Source: Cladorhizidae sp. MBARI D1340-BT2
Lineage: Eukaryota > Porifera > Demospongiae > Poecilosclerida > Cladorhizidae
DNA: 64,000 bases
Direction of reading: 5' to 3'
Assembly: GCA_028752905.1 (NCBI GenBank)
Contig: JAQNBH010000015.1
Location: forward strand, 36,438,163-36,502,162
Below the pieces are notes generated by a model that saw only the letters and a program-made list of their open reading frames with translations, did no database searches and was not told the DNA's origin. Made by a program: the position numbers and the translations under genes. Every line of letters starts with the position of its first letter. Within the stretch, counting starts at the first letter, position 1. Of this stretch, positions 11,408-22,800 are shown one piece after another.

Positions 11408-12057
11408 GGGGGAAATAATGTCAAAAAAATACACCTCGACAATACCAATCATAACTTCCACCCACTACCCTCTATCAACATAATGTTTGTACCAAAATGT
11501 AGCTTATGTATTTAACTTTTGTCATAGATATTTTTTATGCCAAAGTGTCAGCCAGGAAATCCAGTCTCCTCGAATTAAAAAGCCATTAATAATGCTAAGT
11601 GGCTGCTATATAGGTGGTTTATGGTAAGAGTACATGTAGTAGTTTCAACTAAACTATTTGATAATGTACCACAGGAGAGGGGGAAAAAATCCCATACAAA
11701 CTTCATGCAGATATGCTGGTCTATACCCAACACATTCTCTTAACAGTAAAAATAAAATACTTTAGGTTAAAGAGCACACAATAAGCATTCTGGTGATATA
11801 TAAATTATGGAGTTTGGGTGAGAAATTAGGGAAAATTTTGTGGAAATATGTGGAAATTCTTCTAATCTAATGCGACGCGATTCTTCTTCACACTTGCTGG
11901 GTTTCTAATGAAAATAGTGAGTGCAAAAGCTGTCGTAACTGCATCATAGAATCTTCAAATATTCTGAAACTTGGAATATGACTTCAATATAAGCAGATAC
12001 ACCATTTAAAATAGTTGTTAAAAAAATGAAAATTATAATTTTGACATTATTCCCCCC
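11408..12057. mobile_element. piggyBac-type MITE, 650 bp, TTAA target duplication
   Basis: Flanked by TTAA at 11,404-11,407 and 12,058-12,061. Ends are inverted repeats reading GGGGGGAATAATGTCAAAA from the right and GGGGGGAAATAATGTCAAAA from the left. The homologous site in the second unit (38,536-38,539) has a single TTAA and no insert, an empty-site control. A diverged copy lies in the opposite orientation at 59,386-60,012. No coding frame. Confidence 0.9.
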
Positions 12058-12079
12058 TTAAGTTAAGTGGTTGAAAGAT

Positions 12080-12700
12080 GGTTAAGGAAGTGTCAGTTTA
12101 CTATTGAAAAAAGTGCCTATCTAGGACATAAAATCAGTTAGCAGATCAGAGGAAAGGAAAGTTGAAAGAATCAAGAGTATCAAACCCTGTTAACAAGGAA
12201 AGGTGACATCATTGATTGCACTGACTGAATACTACAGAAGTTTCATACTTAATTATGCTACTATAGCCAAAGGATCAAACTAGATAACTGCTACCAAGTC
12301 AAGGTGAAATAGACTCAAGAATGTCAAAGGACCTACAATCAATAAAAGAAATCTTTAATTACAAAGCCTCTCCTGAACAATCCAATTTTTTTGAAGGAAT
12401 TCATTCTATAAACATATGCATCAGACTATAGAGTAGGAGAAGCACTCAGTCAATCAAATAAGGTCCATCTGATAGCATACTTCAGTCAGAAATTAATGCC
12501 CAAAGAACAGAAGAATGTAATGCCAAAGAAACAGACATAAGGATAATTAAAGTTTTAAAAAGGCACGTGAGAATTCTCGTGATGTCTCCTTGTATCTGAT
12601 TGGCATATATAGCTCTGCAAAGAAGTGAATATGTACAGTGCCAGAGAATACTCAGTCTGTCTAGTATTAGAAAAGTATTACAAAATTATCCTGCTAGGAG
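12080..12700 (+). pseudogene. Decayed Ty3/gypsy RT thumb and RNase H
   Basis: Plus-strand translation gives KCQFTIEKSAYLGHKIS (RT thumb), then YYRSFILNYATIAKGSN in another frame, then TYASDYRVGEALSQSNK and LIAYFSQKLMPKEQK (RNase H with the Asp of DAS kept). Stops and frameshifts separate the blocks. The same blocks lie at 38,550-39,020. This family differs in sequence from the other two gypsy families here. Confidence 0.75.
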
Positions 12701-13185
12701 GAGTAAGTTCTAGATGTTACTTCAAGCCTTCACTTTTTTTAGTCCAATAGGGAAGGTCACTTTCTTAAACTGCTCCTTGCAGTATGCTTCCTTCAGAAAC
12801 AGACTCCTCCAGTCTTGATCTGCTAGCTAACACTAATCTAGCCAACAACAGTGGCCTACTATGTAGCATTTCTAATGCAAATTCATATGCTATAATTTAA
12901 GAGTACTCATTGGGCTTTTATGTGGAGTCTCCAGTTTCAACATTTCTACCAGTCTTGCAGGCTATCAACCATGGAAGAAAATTACTATCATTAGTTAGAC
13001 GATCATTAACAAGTGATAACAAGCAGATTACAACCATATGATGCTTGAAGCATGATCAGTACGGACGTATACACAATGAATGATTCACAATTGAATGAGT
13101 TATGAAGGACCATCAAGATAATTAGAGAGCAAGTATGTCTCACCAATAAATGCAAGCGGGCTTCTAATAGCAACACAAAAAGACA

Positions 13186-13880
13186 CTTGTGCTCTCCTGC
13201 TGTTAGTGTGGTGATGTCTGCTGCACTTATTGACCTTGTCAGATCAAATGTTCTGGCAGTAACACTGACAGAGTACTCACTGGACTCTTCCAGCCCCTCC
13301 AACCGCACTGAGTTGGAGGAACTAGTCATAGTCGCATGCAGTATCTGCAACATGCTGACAATTTGTCTGCTGTCCATCTTGTCTTCTAGTGAGGGTCACT
13401 GTGTACTGGTCTGCTGGTAGGTTGTCCATAGGCTGGACCAAAACTGGAGTGGCAGTCACTGATGATGATGAGATGATTGGAGCTAGTAAATCTGTTGGGG
13501 GAAATGCCAACAGCAATTGGTATAGCAAAGTCTAATGTGATTGCAATCTCCTCACCTCGTATAGTGCTTGATATTGGTCCCAGTACATCACTAAAAAGTG
13601 TTCTAACATGTCCACAAAATGAACAATAAATAACTCACCAACTTGCATTGTTAATGCCGTGTATGTGTGAGGATTTGTTATTGTTGCACTAACAAAAGGA
13701 TCATTTCCAATTGTGAAGATATATCCTCTAGAAGGCGGAGTGGCTGAAAGAGTCCAGCTTATTTCTACAGAGAACCTAACATTTTGTCGGAGCATAAGAT
13801 TAGAAGGATTGTCAGCAGCTGCAGCAAGAATATATAGCATCAAAAATGTTTCAATTTCACTAACATTATATACCTATGAC
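13186..13880 (-). pseudogene. Truncated receptor fragment: FN3 exons 3 and 4 copy
   Basis: 13,560-13,815 matches exon 3 of receptors A and B (NPSNLMLRQ, VEISWTLSATPP), and 13,190-13,490 matches exon 4 (DLLAPIISSSSVTAT, ADQYTVTLTRR, EYSVSVTARTFDLTRSIS). Exon 4 is frameshifted near 13,325-13,380, and the donor after exon 4 is changed from GTGAGC to GAGAGC. Intron flank of the parent gene is copied too, to about 13,880. The equivalent place in unit 2 (39,310) lacks it, so it was inserted in unit 1 or deleted in unit 2. Confidence 0.85.
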
Positions 13881-15589
13881 AATGATTGATTCCTTAGTGA
13901 GTAATAGCAAACCACAAGACCTTTACAGATGACATGGTCCTGGTAGTGCACATCAATGTGCTCTATTCAGGCAAGTTACATTGTCTCATTAGATATTGTT
14001 TATCTGCTTTCTTGCTCCCTCCTGGCATGTTTCCCTTACCTCAGTCTCTCTTTATTCTGCTCAGCATGGGTTAAAATTATTAGCCTCTCTCATGGAATGT
14101 CCCATATCACTTCACCTGTCTAGTTATTGTAGCTAAGTTTTACTTTCTGTTGATGATGTTGAGAGTGCACTTTGTTTTACTGCTCTGCTCTTCACTGTCT
14201 AAGTATTGTTGTACACTGCCCATGGCTTTCACCTCCACCTTCTTGTCACTGTTCAGTTATCATCTCTCGCTCATTTCTATAAAATCTTCATAATGATATC
14301 ATCTTGCTCTCAGCCTTTGCTTCCACCATCTGATCACACTTACTGCTACTCTACCTGATCCTCACAGTTCTCTCAGTAGAGAGCTAGATCAACTCTCACC
14401 AAACTCTCAGTTGGCATACATTCCAGACATATGAGCAAGTGGTGAGTACATTTTCAGTTGATTATCGAGAAAGTAATTGTAGATGATGAGATTATTTCCA
14501 CTTGGTCCTCAAGTTTCTCTGCTAGAATGCCAATAGCATTGGAGCATGTACTCTGTGCCAGAACATATGATATACATATTCATAGACAACATTCACACTG
14601 CATTTCTATAGTTCATCACTGAGTTAGTATTATCCATCACACAGCATACCACATGTACATGTCTTTATTTTCCAAAGGTTCTTTCACTCTTTTTTTAAAG
14701 TCAATGATAGCATTCACAAAAGGAGCTCTAATGTCTCCATCTCCCCCACCCGTGCTAGCTGACTTTACAACTATATATATTTCATTAATAGTAGCTAATT
14801 CTTGATCCTTATATTTGGGACAGGATATGAAAAGTGTCTGATGTCTCGAATAATTATACACAACATGTGTCATGCCACGATAGTTGCAGTCCAATCACAT
14901 TGCAGTGTTCCTGTGGATTACGTTACATTCTTCCTTGTAATTGAAAGAAGAAGATAATCTCAAACACTTTCATAGTTTAATTACAGGCATAGATATCATA
15001 TTATAATAAACCAATGTAACACTATAATTAACACCCCAAATTAGCATTCATTATTGTTATGCACTTGGGCTAATATGCTTGGCGGAAGATAGTGAAAGAA
15101 GTGATATATGATTTGAAGCACTTAATAAAGTAGCTGGCACATCACAAAGATAGTTATTACTGAAAGAGAGAGTACTATAGCATCCCAACCACACTCTTCA
15201 TGCTTAATGAAAGAGGAGAGAACACAGAGATAAGTACATAGCTAAGTAGGTGGTGTGTACGATATTTGTTATCATTACAGTACACATCCATCTCCAGAGA
15301 CATTTAACTTATTAACATTCGAGGAAATAAGATCAGAATAGTCCACCACATACTTACATGTTTAGTGTTTAGACATGCCATATTTCATATTCCAATAATT
15401 TTTTTAGCCATCTGATGAGATTAATTGACATATTCCTGAACTATGGTGGTAGCTAGCTTGCCTATAATAGTCACACTTCAAGATTGGTCAATAGCCATAT
15501 GACTATAAGTTTGAAATTAATGCAGTCATCATTAGCAAAGTCTGATTACCAAAAAAGTGTTGCTCCAGGCCTGCTACTATAGAACTCTG

Positions 15590-15840
15590 GAGGTGGTTTA
15601 TTTTACCTGGAAAGTACTCCTTCTCTGTAGAAACACTTGAAAAGTCATGTCTGGAGTGTGTCTTTACACTACAAATAGACTTGGCAGGTACTTCTTCTCT
15701 GTGAAAAAACTTAACAGGAAACTAATGTCTGGAATGTATCTTTACACTACATATAGGTAGAGTTTACCAAGCAAGTACTCCTCTGTGGATATACTTGATA
15801 GGAAACTTATATTATTTCTGGAGTGTGTCCATAATATAAG
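15590..15840. repeat. Degenerate tandem repeat, three units of roughly 80-100 bp
   Basis: Three successive units share AGTACTCCTTCTCTG-like, GGAAACTTATG-like and GTCTGGAGTGTGTC-like blocks. The same array is at 41,225-41,465 in the second unit. Confidence 0.75.
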
Positions 15841-16692
15841 CTCATATATTGGCAGTACCTACACTGTGTATTATTTCTCCCAGGCTGTAGTCCAACTCCC
15901 AGACCACATCTAAGCAAAAACGATGCAGAAAGACTCCAACCACTACAAACCAATGAATAGTAGTTATAATATACTGCATAGTTCATAGGCAATGTAAAAA
16001 CACCGTCGCTCCTATCATCTTATTAGTAAACCATAACTAAAGCTGTGCCCAAAATGAGTTCACGAAGTTCTTGAAGGTTACCTGCTTGTGAAGCTTTCAC
16101 ATTAGCCACCTCTGTGGACAAGGCTTGTTTGTAAACTGTTGTGAAATTAAATTGAAATAAAAATAAAAATTTATACCATGTTATATAGTGCAAGCTGATT
16201 GCTTTCTTGCTCTTGTCATGGCAGGTGACTTTCAAGTGACCTATTGTAGATACTGAGTTTGGGGTCTATAACTTTTGCTTGGTTATTCATGTGTATACTT
16301 GTAGGTGCCTGTGAAGGTCATCCAGGGAAAGCTCTATGTCAGAATGGCTGCACACGTATACAACGACATGTCTGCCTATCAATGCCTGCAATGAAGGCAA
16401 TAAAAAATAAACTACAGTTATGATTGGTTGTGAACACGAATAATTTTCAACGTGTAGCTAGTTAGATTACTTGATATGAGCGAAAGTATGATAGTGTGGG
16501 AATTCATAAACTGTCACAGAGATTTAGCCAAGTTATGTTTGCTGATAGAGTTGATGTTGGTTGTAATTCTAGACTTATTTTCCAAGCCCTCATGCATGTG
16601 CCTCCTCTCTCTCCTATCAAGCATTATATATTAGGACTCGTAAAGATACAAAGATTGGTGATGCAACGTAATATTATTTTTCACTCTCACAC

Positions 16693-16748
16693 ATGTGCAT
16701 GCACACACACACACACACACATGCACACAGACACACAGACACACACAC
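16693..16748. repeat. (CA)n microsatellite
   Basis: CA repeats with CAGACA interruptions. A shorter homologous tract is at 42,304-42,350. Confidence 0.9.
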
Positions 16749-16829
16749 TTCTCCTCTTCGGCCAATGCAGGATGCAGCCATCATGTTTACACTAATGATA
16801 AAGACAAACTTAGCACTTAGCGGACCGTT

Positions 16830-16931
16830 GTCACGAATTCGTGACACGCGCAGGCGTATCTATAAGACCATTGTCACGTATTCGTGACAGTAGTAATTGT
16901 CATCTGTAGACCACCGTCACGATATCGTGAC
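16830..16931. promoter_or_regulatory. Three 16-bp subterminal palindromes, candidate transposase-binding sites
   Basis: GTCACGAATTCGTGAC (16,830-16,845), GTCACGTATTCGTGAC (16,873-16,888) and GTCACGATATCGTGAC (16,916-16,931), each 43 bp apart start to start. All share GTCACGnnnnCGTGAC. A fourth inverted pair, ACCACGAAC with GTTCGTGGT, lies at 16,947-16,978. The spacing and position at one end suggest protein-binding sites. The role is inferred. Confidence 0.7.
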
Positions 16932-17054
16932 ACCCACTTCATTTTGACCACGAACGGTTTTTTACTACGGTTCGTGGTTGTTAGCTATGAATGGCCTGTG
17001 GTTATGATATCCAGACTCTACTAGAGAGGTTATTGATAATAATGGCATCTGTGA

Positions 17055-17381
17055 TTGTACATAGACTCAAATAGTTGTAGGGATGATGAAATAGACATGA
17101 GTAGCAATTTTTATGAGACCAAGGATGAGAGTGCAAGTATGGATGTTGGAGCAAGTGGAAATAGGGGGAGAGATACAGTGATAGGACTAAGTCAGCAGAT
17201 GTCAATGGGAGGTCATCGTAATAGGGGAAGAGCTGCAGGTAGAGGACAGCAGAGGAAGGGAAGAGCTGCAGGAAGAGGACAGCAGAGGAGAGGAAGATCA
17301 GTTGGAAGTGGAACCAGCCGTGTGGATGCTAGCCAATATATGTGGACAACTGCTGGGGAAGGTATGACATTCCTGGAATAA
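17055..17381 (+). CDS. Arg/Gly-rich N-terminal exon of piggyBac-like element
   Basis: A 108-residue frame with an acidic, Ser-rich start and then tandem RGRAAGRGQQRKGRAAGRG repeats, a basic low-complexity stretch likely to bind nucleic acid or act as a nuclear signal. A GTATGA donor follows GGGGAAG near 17,360, with an acceptor TTCTAG at about 17,479. Joining the two in phase gives an in-frame TAG shortly after, so expression of a full product is doubtful. Confidence 0.45.
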   Translation: MYIDSNSCRDDEIDMSSNFYETKDESASMDVGASGNRGRDTVIGLSQQMSMGGHRNRGRAAGRGQQRKGRAAGRGQQRRGRSVGSGTSRVDASQYMWTTAGEGMTFLE

Positions 17382-17479
17382 AAGAACAATAACAATTAAT
17401 ATTATTAGGTATTACACAGACAAATGTTTTATATCAAGAAAACTTTACATATAAACCATTATTTCTTTTTAAATTCTAG

Positions 17480-17820
17480 ATGACATTGCAGAGTAGCCCA
17501 TACATCCTTCAACCAGGACCTAATGTTCCTCCATCCTGCCAAAGTGCAGAAGATTGTTTTCAACTATTCTTTGGTCCAACCATGCTAAAGTTTACCATTG
17601 ACAGGACCAATGCACATGCCGAGCTGAAGTGTGCCCAAGAACAGCTGAAGGGCAAACAGGCTGAATGGCAAGGGACACCATTACCAAGTGTGAGGAAGTC
17701 AGAGGTGTGACTGTGCTTTCTGGAACGGCAGGATGGCACCAGACACCTCACCCTGTATAGATGTGGTGCCTGCCTAACACACTCCACTCCACACCTACCA
17801 CTCACAGAGGACAAATAAAA
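17480..17820 (+). pseudogene. piggyBac transposase fragments (N-terminal core edge joined to C-terminus)
   Basis: The frame 17,480-17,710 contains AEDCFQLFFGPTMLKFTIDR followed by TNAHAEL, which resembles the start of the DDE_Tnp_1_7 (piggyBac) domain. After GTPLPSV and a TGA near 17,708 the same frame continues to LYRCGACLTHSTPHLPL, compatible with a Cys-rich C-terminal domain. The catalytic aspartate region between them is missing, so the element cannot mobilise itself. Confidence 0.6.
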
Positions 17821-18007
17821 CAGAAGACTGAATCTATATAAGTATACCTTCATCCTAGTTTCATGGTTATGATTACATGACAGATGTTGTTTCATCACAG
17901 ATGTTGCTGCAATCCTATATGTAAAATATATTAATAAGTGAACAACTGAATGTGAGCAAGGACTATATAACAAAATCACACGGTGTTCTCAGGAAAGAAA
18001 AGGCTAT

Positions 18008-18250
18008 TTAGCTAAGCTAGATAGCCATTTAACTGCTAACTAGCTATATGGGGGCGCTAGCTTGCTAGCTACTTGGGTGCTTTAGCCAGCTAGCTATATG
18101 GGAGCGCTAGCTGGTTAGCTACTTGGGTCCGATAGCTAGCTAGCTACAGGAAGCGCTAGCTCGTTAGCTACAAGGGTGGGCTAGCTAGCTATTTAGCTAC
18201 GCTAGCTACTATTCCTACACTATTTAGATGCGCTAGCTAAACTATTTACT
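18008..18250. repeat. GCTAGC-rich degenerate repeat inside the piggyBac-like element
   Basis: Dense overlapping AGCTAGCT and GCTAGC words, organised as imperfect units of about 40-45 bp (GCTAGCTAYWTGGGNGCGCTAG...). Highly self-complementary. It occurs only within this element in the window. Confidence 0.8.
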
Positions 18251-18602
18251 ATTCATACACTATTTAGCTTGATCTAACAGTCATAAAAGAAACCACTAGG
18301 TTTATATTAGCTGAAGTAAAGTTACTTACTCACCTTGGTAACGAGTTCTTCGCTTTACTTTTTAAAATTATTATCAGCTCATATACTTGAAAAACCTTTT
18401 GAGATTTGAGTAATGAAGTACCAGTAAGTAATAATAGAGAGGAATAGCACCTAGAAGTTGTCTATCAAGCATCCACTTCTTGGAACACGAGGAAAACTAA
18501 ATATTGCCCACCGTTAAACGCCCGGTCTCTGGGAATAGATCCGCGTTCGAATTGAATAATCTCGCGTTGACATTTCAATTAACGTGTACGGTCCGCTAAG
18601 TG

Positions 18603-19740
18603 TTAAGCATTCATGGCAAACTACTGTGACAGCACAGTCTGCACTGAGGGCCTGCTTGTTGTTTTGGGAAGGATTTCTTTTGAAATGAAAATTTAATCAC
18701 TATCTAAAATCTAAGAACATAGCTAATATTTATTTTAAGATTTCAGTACAAAGCATATTCATAACTGTGGATTCCAGAGTAAACACACTGTATTGAACCA
18801 TGTCAGCTTCTTTATAAGCAAGTTCCGTTTTGTGCATAAGCAGCATCATTCTCACTAGCCCATGCAGCCAGTTTTTTCACTCCGGCTACGATATTTTTTG
18901 TGTACAATTCAGATTTAATAAGCCTGCATTATTTAAGACACTTGTCCCATTCTTATTTTGAATAATAGTGTGAATACATACATATGTGCATAGATCATAC
19001 ATACACCATGCGCGGTAATGTTAAGTTGTCCATCCAACTACCTTGTGAGGGTTTGCTTGCCAATTAGTAGTCTTTTTACTGATTTTTTGACATGTACTTT
19101 TGTCATGCTGATTTTATTGATGTATTATTCCAAGGAGAAGCAACCTCAATTGGTATTTGGATAGAAAATTTGTTATTGCCACACATGACATATCTATGCA
19201 TGTTTCTATCTATCTATGCACTGTGCATTCTTCACCCCCAAGGGTAACCACAATTTTTTTAATAAATACATTAGTACTAAAATGGTTTCGTCCCCCCTTG
19301 TAATAATCTTATCCATGTGCTCTGATATCTCGGATGATAACAAGGTATGGGAGTGAGGGTATTCAAATGGTATGATGATTATGGAGAGAAATGATTATGC
19401 TTCATCCAGAGCAATGTGCCATAATCCATGCCACACATTGAAAAAAGTGAATACTTGAGATCCATGTGTTGCAGATGATATTTCTTTTTTTTTGTAAGCC
19501 CAAGAGAATAATTATAAATATACCAACTTCCTCAATGATCATCAATGTCTGCACCAGGAACAATTAATTCTACTATTAATGAAACATCAAAATATATACA
19601 TGAAAAACTCATGGATTTATACAGCTAGGTATATTTAGTCATGTGAAACACTTTGTAATAAATCTCAAATCAACATGTTCTAATATTCACTATACACTTC
19701 AACAAAATGCTTATATAACTATATTGTCAGCTGTGCATGG
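18603..19740. other. Duplicated non-coding block downstream of receptor A, paired with 42,415-43,588
   Basis: Aligned almost end to end with 42,415-43,588. It would include the receptor 3' untranslated region (gene on minus strand). No canonical AATAAA was found close downstream of the stop. No other gene seen. Confidence 0.5.
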
Positions 19741-19858
19741 TTAGATATTGTCATACATTACTTCATGTTCTATGGTTGCAGGAGGAACCCCCTGGGAGGT
19801 GTGCCCTGATGCAGAGACTTGTCCATATGCTTGACACTCCTTCAATTCCATTACTTGT
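19741..19858 (-). CDS. Receptor A exon 12: cytoplasmic tail with ITIM-like motif
   Basis: Acceptor TTTCACAG in phase 2, then 38 codons and TAA at 19,743-19,741. Two tyrosines: QAYGQV and, at the C-terminus, VMYDNI. The latter fits the (S/I/V/L)xYxx(I/V/L) ITIM pattern and also the YxN pattern bound by Grb2-type SH2 domains. Signalling is inferred from the motif only. Confidence 0.82.
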
Positions 19859-22800
19859 CTGTGAAAGTGAAAGTCAACATGGTATTCACTAACATTTACA
19901 ATAACAAGTTTGCCACACATACTTGCTATTGACATCTTCATTGTGACTGGTAATTTCCTGTGGGCTACTGAGATAATTACATCAATCACATTAGTAATCA
20001 ACTTGATGTTATTAACAAGTTCTCACCTATTGTGGTTCCTATGATGTAACACAACTAACACCAGTGTTAGGATGATTGAATACAAAACAACAGTGAGGAT
20101 AAAAACAGTCACTGCAGTGATAGCAACTGTATATACACATAGAGAAGATAAATATGTAATATACACTTTTTATTTCAAAACTAGTTATGCGTCCATTGCT
20201 GGATGCAGTTTATGTTTCTCCAAGTCAGTGTGATGCTTGTGGAAGTTATAGTGGTCTCTATGAAGTATTGTGGAGCAGCGTCTATATGCTATAGGGATCA
20301 GATAACAAGTATCAGCCAGTGTGCTCACCTGCTATTAGTGTGGTGACGTCTGCTACACTTATTGACCTTGTCAGATCAAATGTTCTGGCAGTAACACTGA
20401 CAGAGTACACACTGTACTCTTGCAGGCCCTCCAACAGCACTGAGTCAGAGGAGCTGGTCACAGTCACAGTGCCTTGTTATTGTTGTACCAGTAAAATGAT
20501 CATTAACGAAATTCATTTTCAAACCAGGTGCTTGACCACATACTCAAGTTTTAGCACGAATTCCTCTCCTCTAGCCACTGGCACTTGGCTATCTGGAAGA
20601 AAACATGTTCCTAACTCAGGTACTCTGGTTTTGATGTACCCCCATTTAGCTCCAGTAACATTAGTATAGTTATATCTATGAAGAATGTAAGAGATTACAC
20701 AGAGAGACCTATCTTTTGAGCTATCTATCAAGTCTATACCATGATGTCTGCAGAATGTATGGAGCTACAAAGTGGTAACCACGTTTTTTTTAACACTTTA
20801 CTACTAAAGTAAAACTCTAGGACTGGCTTAGGTGTTAGCAATTGATTATATTGAGCAAATAGTACCTTCTTACAATTCATAGAACACAATAATAGTAGTT
20901 ACCCCCAAGCATAAGACCTACATTATATATATATATATATATATAACACACATCATATATATATATATACATCATAATTATATATATATATACACACACA
21001 TCATTTATGCTACATCATAATTATATACATTATATATATATATATATATACATGTATCATTATATACATACGGAGGAGTTGAGCTATTAAGATCTAACAT
21101 GAAGGCAACCAGCCATTACTATTTCGGAATAGTAACTCAAGAAAGAATCCAAACACTTTTCTACAACCCGTCAAACTGCATTACATTTATGCCCTTCTAA
21201 AAAATAAAAATAAAAAATAAAACATATAAGGATTTGTCATTGGCTAGTATTCAGTTAGAGAACCCCCAGCCTAATAACACGCGTGGGTGTAATTATCCAT
21301 TATGCAGATCTATGCAGCTAGCATGACATACTTCCTCCTCCAACAGTAGGGTTAGTAGGGTTAGAAGGCTGAGTAGTGATGACAACTTCTACCATTGACA
21401 TGCTTGTCAGCGAAGACCTCTGTCCCATGATGATCTCTCCGTCTATAACAACTTGCGCCAGAACCTGAAACTGGTACTCTTCACCGGTGATCAGGCCTGT
21501 GATGTTCACAGAGTTCTCAGTGCTGTTCACCATTATGATAGTCTCTGTGGTCTGTCTCTTCCTGTTCCCCGTTCGACTGTAGATTACCAAATATTGTGTG
21601 AGTTCATTGAGTGACAGCCTCTCCCAAGAAACTCTGACAGAAGTGTCAGTCAGAACTGTAACTAACACATTAGTCACCATTGCTGTAGCACAGAGAAGAG
21701 GGGAATAGACGAGGTACACTCAATGAACCAGGTGCATCTAGTAAACTACAGTGATTTATGGAGTATATTATATCCATTTTGTGGTTGACAACTCATACAG
21801 AGCTAGAAATAACAAGTGGTCATCTGTCATTTTCTGAGCAATTCACCAATTTGACCAACCAAATCACTGCTTGCTCTGCCAGATTGTCCTAACAGCAAAT
21901 AACAAGCTAAGTGGCTACTACTTGTCAGCTGCTTAGTGTTGCAGCTGCAGTGGTTACCAGGAAGTAAAATTCACTTAGTGTTGTGAAAAAGAAAATGAGA
22001 GGGGAAAAATTTAGTGTGGTTAGCTAATAGCATGCAGTGTGGGTGTCCTTGGCTAATTGTATCCCCTAGGCTAATTGCAATGTACTAGGCTGAGGTCTGG
22101 TGATTGTAGGAAACAGCTGAGCTAGGTACAAATGATTTAAATGCTGATCATAGCATTGAGTTATGTTGGGAAAGTACAACTAGACTCCAAACCAGTGGCC
22201 AGCAGGAAGTACAGGAAGAAAGCCTGCTACTGCTACACCCAGCACCTCAGCATCAGTAGTGAATGAAGATAAAGATAATGAGTCAGACAGAAGTAGTGAG
22301 TCTGGTGATAATCTTCCTTTAGAAGACTGGGATAACTGGATGGAGAACATGTAGTGACATTTTTGTCCTACTTAAAACTTTTCATGCTGTATTGTCATTT
22401 GTTTTTATGAATCATACTTTTATTATTGCAAGTATACCAACATTTAGTAAAGTATAATGACTGACCAATATTAGAAAATGACCTAGCAAATCTTATTATG
22501 CTAGGACATCATGTCCTGCCAACATCAAACCTTATTTCTAGCTCTGCTCATAACATACTCAGTTGTAAACAATGGGAGATATAATCCCATTACAATTCTG
22601 TTGCAAGTCCTCCACCTAAACTACACCCACACCCTAGACAGACAAACAGACATGCGCACACACACACATACACACACTCGGGTATGAGAATCTAGGTACA
22701 AGCAAAATGAGATGATGAGATGAATTTCTGGGAGAGGGGGGGAGTGAGGAAAAATACATAGTAAACCCCATGTAACTCTTGCAAGTGTCTCAGTGCTAGT

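Larger units (their letters stand above)
13881..16813. other. Duplicated non-coding block, paired with 39,315-42,410
   Basis: Nearly collinear with 39,315-42,410. Contains an unassigned minus-strand frame at 14,637-14,894 (no upstream ATG and frameshifted in the other copy), a tandem repeat at 15,590-15,840, and an exon-like segment near 16,305-16,420 (CEGHPGKALCQNGCTR on the plus strand) that is kept open in both copies. No gene is claimed. Confidence 0.55.
16814..18602 (+). mobile_element. piggyBac-like DNA transposon, internally deleted, 1,789 bp
   Basis: Perfect 15-bp terminal inverted repeats CACTTAGCGGACCGT at 16,814-16,828 and 18,588-18,602. Flanks are TTAG (16,810-16,813) and TTAA (18,603-18,606), that is, a TTAA duplication with one changed base. 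The second unit lacks the element at the matching place (about 42,410). Inside are an Arg/Gly-rich N-terminal exon, a piggyBac-type transposase fragment and a C-terminal Cys-containing fragment, but no DDD catalytic core. Three 16-bp palindromes sit just inside the left end. Confidence 0.88.

Noticed and set aside
13187..13420. Plus-strand frames over FN3 exons (here and at 20,319, 23,533, 27,460, 49,361, 53,270)
   Set aside because: Antisense shadows of the minus-strand FN3 exons, repeated wherever the exon is repeated.
14637..14894. 85-residue minus-strand frame
   Set aside because: It begins at TTG directly after a stop, the copy at 40,070-40,330 is frameshifted, and no domain is recognisable.
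16693..16887. Open frame with THTHTH
   Set aside because: Translation of the (CA)n tract running into the piggyBac end.
18520..18570. Second TTCGAAT box within the piggyBac copy
   Set aside because: No acceptor or anticodon stems; chance match.
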